NCBI GenBank assembly: GCA_947466075.1
Contig: CANIBP010000052.1
Span: forward strand, 1 to 44,404
Reading direction: 5' to 3'
From: Verrucomicrobiaceae bacterium
GTDB lineage: Bacteria > Verrucomicrobiota > Verrucomicrobiia > Verrucomicrobiales > Verrucomicrobiaceae
Length of the DNA stretch: 44,404 bases
How positions within the stretch are numbered: the first letter of the stretch is position 1; each line of letters opens with the position of its first letter. Position numbers and translations under genes: made by a program. A model generated the notes under the pieces. That model saw only the letters and a program-made list of their open reading frames with translations, was not told the origin of the DNA and made no database searches. Shown here piece after piece: positions 1 to 8,127 of the stretch.

Positions 1-178
1 ATTGGCAACCGGTCTTGAGCACATGACGGATCGCATCGAGACAAGCTCTCGCTGAGTTTGGATCACGCCATCGGCCACGCCTGGCATCCGCCGGGTAAAT
101 GAGCGGCTTCAAAAGTTCCCTTTCTACATCACTCAAGTCTGTGTCGTAACCTGCTGGCCGGTAGGTTGTCGCTGCCAT
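1..178 (-). CDS. IS5-family transposase, N-terminal part (runs off the window)
   Basis: Translating the minus strand from the ATG at 178 gives 59 codons with no stop before the window edge. The peptide contains YDTDLSDVERELLKPLI, then GRWRDPNSARACLDAI and ends HVLKTGCQ. This is the pattern of the N-terminal DUF4096 domain of IS5/IS402-like transposases: a Y-x-DLs/tD-x-E opening, a GRxRxxD turn, then an AIxYVLrTGCQW helix. The catalytic DDE domain would lie outside the window. The gene is too short here to be found by ORF length. It points away from the neighbouring SGNH hydrolase gene, whose end probably lies in the element terminus. I am confident it is a transposase start; the exact IS group is inferred. 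Confidence 0.8.
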   Translation of the reverse strand, partial: MAATTYRPAGYDTDLSDVERELLKPLIYPADARRGRWRDPNSARACLDAIRHVLKTGCQ

Positions 179-234
179 CCACCATCCTGCATCAGCTCTT
201 TTCACTCGCTACATTCTTTTGCCGGATAGGCTCT
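1..234 (-). mobile_element. Partial IS5-like insertion sequence, left window edge
   Basis: The transposase start at 178 is preceded on its own strand by about 55 bases running to a GAGCCTATCCGGCAAAAG-like sequence (plus-strand 216-233). This resembles the GAG-C-x-T/A-GTCC type of terminal inverted repeat found in several IS5 subgroups. The boundary near 234 is inferred, because the other end is outside the window and no target duplication can be checked. The sequence between 179 and about 234 holds nothing else recognisable. Confidence 0.5.
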
Positions 235-985
235 CAGGACTGATCGCATCGGCCCAGATTTGGTAACCGGCGGCGGAGAGGTGTAGGAAGTCGGGCATGA
301 TTTCCTTGGTGAGAGCGCCATCGGGCTGCGGAAACTTGGGGCCAATGTCGAGGAAGATGATGTTCTTGCTGTCGTCGAGTTTGGCGATGATGGCGTTCAC
401 CTGCTTGAGCTTCTCGTTGGCGGCACCGAGCTTGCCCGTTGGTTTGTCGCCACGCGGGAAGACGGCGAGCAGGAGGATTTTCGCCTGCGGCTGCTTGGCG
501 CGAACAGTTTCGACGATGGCGGTGACTCCCTTGGCGATGCCTTCGGCGGGATCCTGACCGGAGTTGTTCGTACCGATCATGATTACGACCGCCTTTGGCT
601 TGATGCCGTCGAGTTCGCCATTCTGAATGCGCCACAGCACATGCTGCGTGCGATCGCCGCCGATGCCGAAGTTGGCGGGCGCGTAAGCACCGAAGGCTTT
701 GTCCCAGATTTCTTTTTTGGAACCCCAGCCGGCGGTGATCGAGTCTCCCAAGAACACAAGCTGTGCTTTACCTTCCTTCGCGATACCGACAAAACGTTCA
801 TGCGACATCGCGAATCCTGCGTTCACCTTGCCATCGGGGCCAAACTTCTGGGCGGCAACATCTGGTGGCTGCGGTGGCATGACGACCGCAGGGGCGGCTG
901 GTTTGACCGCAGGAGCCGGCGTTTGCGCCTGAACGGCGGCGGTGATGAACAGGAAGGTGACGAGTGCGGTTGGGATGAATTTCAT
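209..985 (-). CDS. Secreted SGNH/GDSL hydrolase (PAF acetylhydrolase-like)
   Basis: A 258-residue exported esterase-type hydrolase. I take the start at 985 because it opens directly with a signal peptide (MKFIPTALVTFLFITAAVQA); the longer reading frame adds only non-conserved residues. A Pro/Ala-rich linker follows. Block I is FLGDSITAGWG with the nucleophile Ser, block II is NFGIGGDRTQHVLWRIQNGE, block III is MIGTNNSGQDP, and block V is DFLHLSAAGYQIW with the Asp/His pair. All catalytic blocks are therefore present. The GGDRTQxVLWRxQNGEL stretch is typical of the PAF-AH beta/gamma-like group, which deacetylates small esters or sugars; the true substrate is unknown. The last roughly ten residues (after ADAISP) look unlike the family and appear to be encoded by the end of the adjacent IS element, so the natural C-terminus is probably lost. 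Confidence 0.85.
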   Translation of the reverse strand: MKFIPTALVTFLFITAAVQAQTPAPAVKPAAPAVVMPPQPPDVAAQKFGPDGKVNAGFAMSHERFVGIAKEGKAQLVFLGDSITAGWGSKKEIWDKAFGAYAPANFGIGGDRTQHVLWRIQNGELDGIKPKAVVIMIGTNNSGQDPAEGIAKGVTAIVETVRAKQPQAKILLLAVFPRGDKPTGKLGAANEKLKQVNAIIAKLDDSKNIIFLDIGPKFPQPDGALTKEIMPDFLHLSAAGYQIWADAISPESLSGKRM

Positions 986-1025
986 GCGCGCTGATTCTGA
1001 CTGGCGGATATCGAAGAGGCAATGC

Positions 1026-1058
1026 AAAAAACGCGGAGCCAGTTTCCTGGCTCCGCGT
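1026..1058 (-). terminator. Rho-independent terminator after the sugar dehydrogenase
   Basis: A perfect 12-bp stem (1031-1042 with 1047-1058) closes a four-base loop. Read on the minus strand it is followed directly by six T residues (1031-1026). It lies about 30 bases past the stop codon of the sugar dehydrogenase and before the SGNH gene, so the two are probably separate transcripts. Confidence 0.9.
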
Positions 1059-1086
1059 GAGGCGAACAGTGAATTGAATTCAGGAC

Positions 1087-2466
1087 TTAGTTCTTTTGCA
1101 ACGGTGCCGTTTCCGCACCCGCTGGCACTTTGTCTGCCGCAACGATCTTCCACACCGCACCGCGTGCTTCTTGATATGGATCGGTCTTGCCGCCGTAGCC
1201 AGCAGTGCCGTTGCAGAGGTAGAGCGCGCCGTCTTCGCCTTCGCCGCCGCCGGTGGGGCGCAGCGGCGTGTCGAGGTCGAGGAGTTCCTGCATTTGCCAG
1301 GCACCCGCGCCGTCGCGTTGCAGGCCCCAGACTTTGCCGGAACCCCAGTCAGCCACGAAGCACACGCCATCCATGCTCGGATAGTCTTTGCCGCGATAGA
1401 CACCGACGCCGATGACGCAGTTGCCCTGATCAACGTGGCTGTATTCTGCGACGGGCAGTTTGCCGATCTGCGCCCAGTTGTCGGGATTCACACTGGTTTC
1501 GGTGCCGTCGGGATTCTTCTTCAAGATCTGCGGGAAAGGATGGCTGCCGCACATGGCTTTCCAGCCGTAGTTGATGCCGCCTTTGCAGCCCGCAGGCTCG
1601 ACGTTGATTTCTTCCCAGTGATTCTGGCCGATGTCATAGACGTAGAACTCGCCGGTCTTGCTGTCGAAGCTCATCGTCCATGGATTGCGGATGCCGTAGC
1701 TCCAGATTTCAGGTTTCGCTTTCGGCTGAATCTTTGAGAACGCTTCTTCGCTGATGCCGAACAACGTCATTTGCTGCAAGGGCGTGATGAAGGGATTGTC
1801 CTTCGGAATGCCGTAGCCTTTTTCGGTGGTGCGTGTGTTCACGTCGATGCGCAGCACTTTGCCGAGCGTGGTGCTGAGATCCTGGCCGGCATTGAGCACG
1901 TCGCCTTCCCAGCCGCCGTCACCGCTGCCGATGTAAAGATAGCCATCGGGACCAAAGCATATCTCGCCGCCGTTGTGATTGCAATACGGGCGCTCAAGCT
2001 GCATCACGACGCGGGCGCTGTCAGGATCGGCCTGATCAGGATTGCTGGCCTTCACCTTGTATTCGACGATGAAGCCGTCGCCGTTGAACCACATGTCGGA
2101 GTAGTGGATGTAGAACAGGCCGTTCTCCTTGAACTTCGGATGAAATTCGAGGTCGTAGAGCCCTTGTTCGAGGAAAGAACTCACGGTCTTGTCCTTGATG
2201 TCGAGGAACGGGCGCTTCAGCACCTTGCCGTCCTTAACAATTTTCACCACACCTGGCCGTTCACAGATGAACACGCGGCCCGTGCCGTCTTTCGGACAGG
2301 CCACATGCACTGGCTCGACGAGATCGTCAGCGACCTTCACGAGTTGGATGGCGACTGGCTTCGGCAGCTTGCCGCCGGGTTGCACGGGTTTCGGATCTTC
2401 GGCACGGGAGAGTGCAGGCAGGGCCAGCAGGCCGAGCGCGAGTGAGAGAGTGTGGTTCAATTTCAT
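1087..2466 (-). CDS. PQQ-dependent sugar dehydrogenase (glucose/sorbosone dehydrogenase family)
   Basis: A 459-residue secreted protein of the glucose/sorbosone dehydrogenase (GSDH) fold, a six-bladed propeller that oxidises aldoses with pyrroloquinoline quinone in the periplasm. The start at 2466 gives an immediate signal peptide (MKLNHTLSLALGLLALPALS). Family stretches are GSGDGGWEGDVLNAGQDL followed by GKVLRIDVN, then EIWSYGIRNPWTMSFD, DIGQNHWEEIN and GGINYGWKAMCGSHPF; near the C-terminus come GVGVYRGKDYPSMDGV and DWGSGKVWGL. It probably forms its own transcription unit, with a palindrome upstream (2682-2724) and a strong terminator downstream. No PQQ biosynthesis genes are in the window. 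Some members of this fold in Verrucomicrobia and Planctomycetes act on unknown substrates, so glucose should not be assumed. Confidence 0.85.
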   Translation of the reverse strand: MKLNHTLSLALGLLALPALSRAEDPKPVQPGGKLPKPVAIQLVKVADDLVEPVHVACPKDGTGRVFICERPGVVKIVKDGKVLKRPFLDIKDKTVSSFLEQGLYDLEFHPKFKENGLFYIHYSDMWFNGDGFIVEYKVKASNPDQADPDSARVVMQLERPYCNHNGGEICFGPDGYLYIGSGDGGWEGDVLNAGQDLSTTLGKVLRIDVNTRTTEKGYGIPKDNPFITPLQQMTLFGISEEAFSKIQPKAKPEIWSYGIRNPWTMSFDSKTGEFYVYDIGQNHWEEINVEPAGCKGGINYGWKAMCGSHPFPQILKKNPDGTETSVNPDNWAQIGKLPVAEYSHVDQGNCVIGVGVYRGKDYPSMDGVCFVADWGSGKVWGLQRDGAGAWQMQELLDLDTPLRPTGGGEGEDGALYLCNGTAGYGGKTDPYQEARGAVWKIVAADKVPAGAETAPLQKN

Positions 2467-2681
2467 GTGGGTTGGGTAAAGCAAGAATCGCGAGGTTATG
2501 CAACTGTCGAAATTCAGGCAAGCATGAAATCGCCGCCACTGACGGACTATTTCAGCCGATGCATGGCATTTTGAGATTTTGTCATGAGCGGATGTTCTTG
2601 AATGCACGTCATCAGACCTCAAACAAAGCAAGGCAGGATGTCATGGAACCTTGTCGGAATGCGCGCCGGTTAGGTATCAGG

Positions 2682-2724
2682 CCATGGTTTGGCGTGCGAT
2701 GAATCGCATTTCGCACAACCATGG
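2682..2724. repeat. 43-bp interrupted palindrome between helicase and sugar dehydrogenase
   Basis: The outer arms CCATGGTT (2682-2689) and AACCATGG (2717-2724) pair over 8 bp, and the inner arms GTGCGA (2694-2699) and TCGCAC (2711-2716) pair over 6 bp. A four-base bulge lies on one side and an 11-base loop in the middle. No T-tract follows on either strand, so it is not a standard terminator. It may be a processed 3' end, an operator or an RNA structure. The rest of the 293-base gap 2467-2759 shows nothing further. Confidence 0.6.
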
Positions 2725-2759
2725 ACCCAAGATGAAAGTCTGCTGGATTTAAGAACCTG

Positions 2760-5114
2760 CTACCACTTCTTCTTGAAGCCGCCGCCGCCACCACCGCTGC
2801 CGAAGCCGGGCTTTTTGAAGCCGCCACCGCCACCATAGGGACGTTTGCCGCCGCCGAAACCGCCGCGATCTTCACGATCACCACCGCCGTAGCCGCTGCC
2901 AGCATCTGCACGGCGTGGTCCTTCATCGCCACCGTAACCGGGGCTGGGGCCTTCGCCTTCGCGTTTGAGGTGAGGTTTGTCGCCATAGGCGGGTTTGCCA
3001 CCGTAGCCTTTGAAGCCACCGGGTTTGCTGAAACCGCCACCGCCACCGCCTTGGTAACCGCTGCCGGAGCCGCCACCTTTGTAGCCACCGCCGCCACCGA
3101 AGCCGCCTTTGTTAAATCCACCACCGCCGCCGTAGCCGGGCTTCTTCACGAAGCCACCGCCACCGCCGAAGCGCTTCTGGCGTATGCCGCTGATGTCATC
3201 GGGACGATCGGCGTGGTCCATGCGGACGTCACGTCCACGCAGTTGCGCACCTTTGACGCCTTCGAGGACGGACTCGACCACATCGCCTGGCACTTCAACA
3301 AAGCTACATTTCTCCAGCACGTCGATGGCACCAATGCTGCCGGGGTTGAGGTCTTGAATGGTGTTGTAGAGCATGCCGGCGATGTCCTGCGGACGCACCT
3401 GATCCATGCCGCCGACGTTGATGAACAGACGCACCATGCCAGAGCGAGGGCCTTTTTGGACGTAGCTGGTCTGCTTCTTGGGCAGCGGGCGCTCTTCGTC
3501 GGAGGAGTCGTATTCGTTGTCGAACTTGGCAGGGGCAGGTCGTGGTGCTGCGGCAGTCGCAGGAGCGGCGGCCTGATGATTGGTTGGGCCGGAGTCTTCG
3601 TCAGTTGCGGCAACTGTCTCTGATGGGACGGATGTTTCGGCGGATGCCGTAGATGAAGGCGCGGCCTCAGAAGACACGGTGGCAGCAACGGGAGCTGACG
3701 CAGGAGAAGCGGAAGGAACGGGAGTAGGCGTGCGCGCTGGAGGAGCTGGACGGGCTTGGAATTCGCGTTGTGGGGTATCTTTGCGCTTCGGTGCACGATC
3801 TTCCATGATCTGCTCAGCTTCGCGAACTTGATTCTTCATGAGGAGGTCCATGAGCGCGCTGGCAATCTCGGTGGCAGTAAAGCCAGCATCAAGGAGACGC
3901 TGAATGCTGTGCTCATGCGAGGTGTAGCTGCTGGCTTCGAGCACGGCTTTGACCTTCTCGAAGGTCTTATCGACACGCGTGGCTTCAAGATCTTCCTGCG
4001 AAGGGACTGAAGCACGATCAATGCGGATATTGATGAAGCGCTGGATGCGCTGCATAAGGTAAATTTCACGACCAGCTACGAGGCTCACAGCCTTGCCTTT
4101 GCGTCCAGCACGGCCAGTGCGGCCGATGCGGTGGACGTAGTCCTCAGCGTCGTAGGGCAGCTCAAGATTAACGATGAGATCGATGTCGTTCACGTCGATA
4201 CCGCGTGCGGCCACATCGGTGGCACAAAGGACTTCGACAGCACCGCTGCGGAAGTTGCGCATGACGCGTTCACGCATCGTTTGATTGATGTCACCATGCA
4301 GGCGGTCAGCGGCATAGCCACGGGCGACGAGGGCGTCGGTGGCGTCATCGACGGCACGCTTGGTGTTGGCGAAGACGATGGTGAGGCGCGGGGCCTCGAT
4401 GTCGATCACGCGGCAGAGTACTTCGGTTTTGGAGCGACCATGCACTTCATAGTAGCGCTGCTCCACGGTAGGAACGGTGAGCGCCTTCTGCTGAATGGTG
4501 ATGGTGGCAGCGTTGCGCGTGTAATTTTCGACGAGGCGGCGGATGCGCGGCTCGAAGGTGGCGGAGAAGAAGATCGTCTGGCGTTCTTCGGGCACGGCGG
4601 CCATGAGGCGATCAATGTCGTCGCTGAAACCCATATCGAGCATCTCATCAGCTTCATCGAAGACGAGCATCTTCAAGCCGTCGAGCTTGATCAAGCCGCG
4701 CTCCATGAAGTCAAGAATACGTCCAGGGGTGCCGACGACGATCTGCGAGCCGCTTTGCAAGGCACGAATCTGACGGTCATACGAAGCACCGCCGTAAACG
4801 GGCGTGGCGCGGATGTCTTTGAAGGTGGCGAGCTTGTGGATCTCCGCACAGACCTGCATGGCCAGTTCGCGGGTGGGGCAGAGGATGAGTGCCTGCACAT
4901 TGCGCTGAGTGGGATCGACGCGTTGGACCACGGGAATGCCGAAGGCCATGGTCTTGCCGGAGCCGGTTTGGGACTGTCCAACGACATCGCGTCCGGTAAG
5001 CGCCACGGGAATGGCTTCGGCCTGGATGGGCGAGGGTTGCTCGAATCCGAGTGATTTGACGGCGTCGAGAAGCTCGGGCGCGATTCCCAGTTCAGGGAAG
5101 GTGTGTTTGTCCAT
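2760..5114 (-). CDS. deaD: DEAD-box RNA helicase with DbpA-type RNA-binding domain and glycine-rich tail
   Basis: A 784-residue ATP-dependent RNA helicase of the DeaD/CsdA type, which remodels RNA in ribosome assembly, mRNA decay and cold adaptation. The motifs are in order: Q motif (FEQPSPIQ, about residues 24-31), Walker A SQTGSGKT (48-55), PTRELA, TPGRI, DEAD (152-155), SAT (183-185), ATDVAARGID and HRIGRTGRAGRKG. An Ala/Pro/Ser/Thr-rich low-complexity linker (about 450-540) leads to a DbpA-like RNA-binding domain (MVRLFINVGGMDQVRPQDI through GRDVRMDHAD). The last roughly 130 residues are mainly Gly with Phe, Tyr and Lys and end in KKKW, as in RGG/FG-type RNA-binding tails. The tail is unusually long and could promote condensation or RNA annealing (inference). 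The start gives a normal N-terminus just before the Q motif. Confidence 0.93.
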   Translation of the reverse strand: MDKHTFPELGIAPELLDAVKSLGFEQPSPIQAEAIPVALTGRDVVGQSQTGSGKTMAFGIPVVQRVDPTQRNVQALILCPTRELAMQVCAEIHKLATFKDIRATPVYGGASYDRQIRALQSGSQIVVGTPGRILDFMERGLIKLDGLKMLVFDEADEMLDMGFSDDIDRLMAAVPEERQTIFFSATFEPRIRRLVENYTRNAATITIQQKALTVPTVEQRYYEVHGRSKTEVLCRVIDIEAPRLTIVFANTKRAVDDATDALVARGYAADRLHGDINQTMRERVMRNFRSGAVEVLCATDVAARGIDVNDIDLIVNLELPYDAEDYVHRIGRTGRAGRKGKAVSLVAGREIYLMQRIQRFINIRIDRASVPSQEDLEATRVDKTFEKVKAVLEASSYTSHEHSIQRLLDAGFTATEIASALMDLLMKNQVREAEQIMEDRAPKRKDTPQREFQARPAPPARTPTPVPSASPASAPVAATVSSEAAPSSTASAETSVPSETVAATDEDSGPTNHQAAAPATAAAPRPAPAKFDNEYDSSDEERPLPKKQTSYVQKGPRSGMVRLFINVGGMDQVRPQDIAGMLYNTIQDLNPGSIGAIDVLEKCSFVEVPGDVVESVLEGVKGAQLRGRDVRMDHADRPDDISGIRQKRFGGGGGFVKKPGYGGGGGFNKGGFGGGGGYKGGGSGSGYQGGGGGGFSKPGGFKGYGGKPAYGDKPHLKREGEGPSPGYGGDEGPRRADAGSGYGGGDREDRGGFGGGKRPYGGGGGFKKPGFGSGGGGGGFKKKW

Positions 5115-5293
5115 AATGCGGTTCCCCTGAATTTAGAGGGCGGTCATACTCCCACCGATGGGGGATATAGCAAGGTCTTTGATCGAAGCTGGGTTTGCAG
5201 GAAAAAAGCCTGCTAAGAGGATGGACGATCTGCAAAAGACTTCATAGAATGACGTTTCAATCACCCAACCTCAACCGGGCCAACCACCCAATC

Positions 5294-7087
5294 ATGTCCA
5301 CAGCCACTGCTGCTACTCCCTCGTCGTCTCCCACCACGACCCTGCGCAACGCCGTCATCCGCCTCGCAGGCAACTCGCAAGATGGCATTCAATCCATCGG
5401 CGGTTTCCTTGCCCGTCTCGCTGGCCGCACGGCTCAGGAAGTGATGACCTATATGACGATCCCGTCCACGATTTCGGGCGGGCCTTCGATTTTCCAGGTG
5501 CATCTCGGTTCCGGTGAGGTCTTGCATGAAGGTGATGAAGCGGACGTGCTCGTGGCTTTTTACAAGCACAGCTACGAAAGCCACATTTCCGCACTTCGTG
5601 ATGGCGGTATTTGCTTTTACGACACCGCAGACATGGGGCCGGAGGACGTCAAGCATGAGCGCGGTATCGTCCACATTAGCGTTCCGTTCACCTCAGCGAC
5701 TGTCGAAGCCGTGGGCGGCTCCACACGTGATCGTGGCAAAAACATGTTCGTGCTCGGTATGGTGACTGCCGTGTTTAATTTGGACAAAGAGAAGCTTGTT
5801 GGCATCGTCAGCCGTCAGTTCGGCAAAAAAGACGAAAGCGTGTTGCGCAACGCACTGCTGGCCTTTGACGCCGGATTTGCTTATCAGGTCGGTGATATTG
5901 AAAAATTTGCGTTTGTTCCTGGTGAAGCGACCAGCGGTCATCGCATCAGCGCCGATGGCAATCAGATGCTCACCATGGGGCTTATCGCCGCCGGCGTGCG
6001 TTATGGTGCGGCCTATCCCATTACGCCGTGGTCGTCGATCTTGGAAACGCTGCGTGTCGAACTGCCCAAATACGGCGGCATTTATGTGCAGGCGGAAGAT
6101 GAACTCGCTGCTGTCAGCATGACCATCGGTGCCGCCTTTGCCGGCCATCTCGCCATCACCGGCAGTTCCGGCCCCGGCCTATCTTTGAAAATGGAAGCAC
6201 TCGGTTACGCCAGCATGGCCGAACTGCCACTCATCTGCGTCAATGTGCAACGCGGTGGCCCTTCCACCGGTCTGCCGACCAGTGTGGAGCAGTCTGACCT
6301 CATGCAAGCCATCTACGGCAGTCACGGTGATACGCCGCGCATCGTGGTGGCTCCGCAGGATGTCGAAGATTGCTTCTACATCGCCTTGGAGGCCTGCAAG
6401 CTGGCGAAGAAATATTCCTGCCCGGTCATCATCCTCAGCGATCAGGCCCTTAGTAGCCGCATCGAGGCCTTCGAAGAGCCTGATCTCGACAAACATTGGG
6501 TCGAGCCCGAACTCGACCTCTCCACGCGTCCCGAAGGCTTCAAACCCTATCCATTGGACTCCATCACACGCCACGCACCTCCCGGATCGAAGATGGCAGG
6601 CGGCAAATACCCCGTCTCCACCGGTCTTGAGCATGACGAAATGGGTCACCCCAGCGGCAGCCCGAAGATGCACACCTTGATGACCGCGAAGCGTCGCAAC
6701 AAACTCGTCCAGCTCGCCAAAGAACTGCCGCTGCCTGAAATTCACGGTGATCAAACCGGCGACGTTCTCGTCATCGGCTGGGGCAGCACCTACGGCCCGA
6801 TTAAAGAGAGTGTCGATCGTCTCCGCCTCGAAGGCCACAAGGCCGGTGCTTTGCACCTGCGCCACCTGCATCCGATGCCCGATGGTCTTGACGGCCTGTT
6901 CAAGAAATTCAAACACGTCGTCTGCGTCGAGATGAACGACTCCGGCCTCTACGGCTATGGTCAGCTCGCCACACTGCTGCGTGCCAGTCTTGCCGATCCG
7001 CGCATCAAATCCGTCTGCAAAACTGACGGCCTTGCCTTCCGTATCCGCGAAATCGTCACCGGCGTTGAAAAAATCATGACCGCCTAG
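5294..7087 (+). CDS. korA: 2-oxoacid:ferredoxin oxidoreductase, fused gamma-alpha subunit (KorA)
   Basis: A 597-residue subunit which, with KorB, decarboxylates 2-oxoglutarate (or a related 2-oxoacid) with CoA and passes electrons to ferredoxin. The N-terminal part (about 15-185; NAVIRLAGNSQDGIQSIGG) is the gamma domain. The rest is the alpha/pyrimidine-binding domain, with AAGVRYGAAYPITPWSSI, AEDELAAVSMTIGAAFAG, TGSSGPGLSLKMEALGYA and VQRGGPSTGLPT. The C-terminal domain contains VIGWGSTYGPIKESVDRL and LRHLHPMP. The start at 5294 is preferred over 5195: the extra 33 residues look non-coding, and KorB begins with a similar MSTA. The gene is divergent from the helicase across about 180 bases. 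2-Oxoglutarate is the likely substrate from overall resemblance to fused aerobic-type KorA; pyruvate or another oxoacid is not excluded. Confidence 0.88.
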   Translation: MSTATAATPSSSPTTTLRNAVIRLAGNSQDGIQSIGGFLARLAGRTAQEVMTYMTIPSTISGGPSIFQVHLGSGEVLHEGDEADVLVAFYKHSYESHISALRDGGICFYDTADMGPEDVKHERGIVHISVPFTSATVEAVGGSTRDRGKNMFVLGMVTAVFNLDKEKLVGIVSRQFGKKDESVLRNALLAFDAGFAYQVGDIEKFAFVPGEATSGHRISADGNQMLTMGLIAAGVRYGAAYPITPWSSILETLRVELPKYGGIYVQAEDELAAVSMTIGAAFAGHLAITGSSGPGLSLKMEALGYASMAELPLICVNVQRGGPSTGLPTSVEQSDLMQAIYGSHGDTPRIVVAPQDVEDCFYIALEACKLAKKYSCPVIILSDQALSSRIEAFEEPDLDKHWVEPELDLSTRPEGFKPYPLDSITRHAPPGSKMAGGKYPVSTGLEHDEMGHPSGSPKMHTLMTAKRRNKLVQLAKELPLPEIHGDQTGDVLVIGWGSTYGPIKESVDRLRLEGHKAGALHLRHLHPMPDGLDGLFKKFKHVVCVEMNDSGLYGYGQLATLLRASLADPRIKSVCKTDGLAFRIREIVTGVEKIMTA

Positions 7088-7134
7088 GCCTGACTCTCAT
7101 TCCATCTGTCTCCAACCTTCAATTTCAAAACATC

Positions 7135-8052
7135 ATGTCCACCGCCATCGCTCCTGCATCTGCAGCGCCTCTTGTTGATCCGAACAAGCTCACGAAAAAA
7201 GCTCTCACTGCCGACCATCCAACATGGTGCCCCGGCTGCGGCGACTTCGCTGTGCTGAACATCTTTTACCGAGTGCTGGAGAAGCTCCAGTATCCGCATG
7301 AAAACATCGTCTGCGTCGCCGGCATCGGCTGCTCCAGCCGTTTCCCGTATTTCATGAACACGCACGGCATCCATTTCATTCATGGCCGTGCCCTGCCGCT
7401 TGCCACCGGCATCTCGCTGAGCCGTCCGGATGTGCATGTCTTCGTCTTCGGCGGTGACGGCGACGGTTTCTCCATCGGCGGCAATCACCTCAACCACGCC
7501 GCCCGCAAAAACATCAAGCTCACCTACGTCATCATGGATAACTTCGTCTATGGCCTGACCAAGAAGCAGACCAGCCCTACCAGCCCCATCGGTTTCAAGA
7601 GCAAGACCGACCCCACTGGCAGCATCGACCGTCCGATCAATCCGATGAAGCAGCTCCTCGCCAGCGGTGCCACCTTCATCGCCCGCACGCATGCCGCGCA
7701 GGTGAAGCACATGGAAGAAGTCTTCACTCGTGCGATCCTGCATGACGGCTTCAGCGTCGTCGAATGCCTCAGCGAGTGCGTCATGTTCTACGCTGGTGCC
7801 TTTGATGACAGTTGGCCGAAAAAAGGCGGCACCTGGGAAACCATCGACGAAACACAGCACGATGTGACCGACGACCAAGCCGCCTTCAAGCTCGCCGAAA
7901 ATCTCGCCCCCGGAAAATTCGGCGTCTATTATCAGGTCAACCGCCCCACCAAGAACGCTCTCGAACAGAAGTGGATCGACGATACGCGCTCCAAGCTCGG
8001 TGATGTCAGCCAGAAGGACATCCTCAAGAAGCGCTTCGAGGCGATGCGCTGA
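7135..8052 (+). CDS. korB: 2-oxoacid:ferredoxin oxidoreductase, beta subunit (KorB)
   Basis: The 305-residue thiamine-diphosphate subunit, 47 bases downstream of korA. Residues for the [4Fe-4S] cluster are seen in WCPGCGDF, GIGCSSRFPYF and, further on, SECVMFYAG. The TPP/Mg site is GGDGDGFSIGGNH followed by MDNFVYGLTKKQTSPTS, the NxxYGLTxxQxSPT signature of this family. It has no extra ferredoxin domain, so an external ferredoxin must take the electrons; none is encoded in the window. Length and order are normal for two-subunit Kor enzymes. The stop is followed within three bases by a dispersed palindrome. Confidence 0.92.
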   Translation: MSTAIAPASAAPLVDPNKLTKKALTADHPTWCPGCGDFAVLNIFYRVLEKLQYPHENIVCVAGIGCSSRFPYFMNTHGIHFIHGRALPLATGISLSRPDVHVFVFGGDGDGFSIGGNHLNHAARKNIKLTYVIMDNFVYGLTKKQTSPTSPIGFKSKTDPTGSIDRPINPMKQLLASGATFIARTHAAQVKHMEEVFTRAILHDGFSVVECLSECVMFYAGAFDDSWPKKGGTWETIDETQHDVTDDQAAFKLAENLAPGKFGVYYQVNRPTKNALEQKWIDDTRSKLGDVSQKDILKKRFEAMR

Positions 8053-8055
8053 TTC

Positions 8056-8124
8056 TATGGAGCGCCGACGAATCGTCGGCATCATCAGATTGCTTGAATG
8101 CCGACGATTCGTCGGCTCTCCATA
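8056..8124. repeat. Dispersed palindromic element, copy 1 (26-bp inverted repeat)
   Basis: The two 26-bp arms (8056-8081 and 8099-8124) are inverted copies differing at one position, around a 17-base loop. Each arm itself contains the short palindrome CCGACGAATCGTCGG. A degraded relative is seen at 32266-32318, which suggests a repeated intergenic element. It fills the korB-MBL gap, so it could fold in a read-through mRNA. No T-tract follows. Confidence 0.8.
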
Positions 8125-8127
8125 ACA

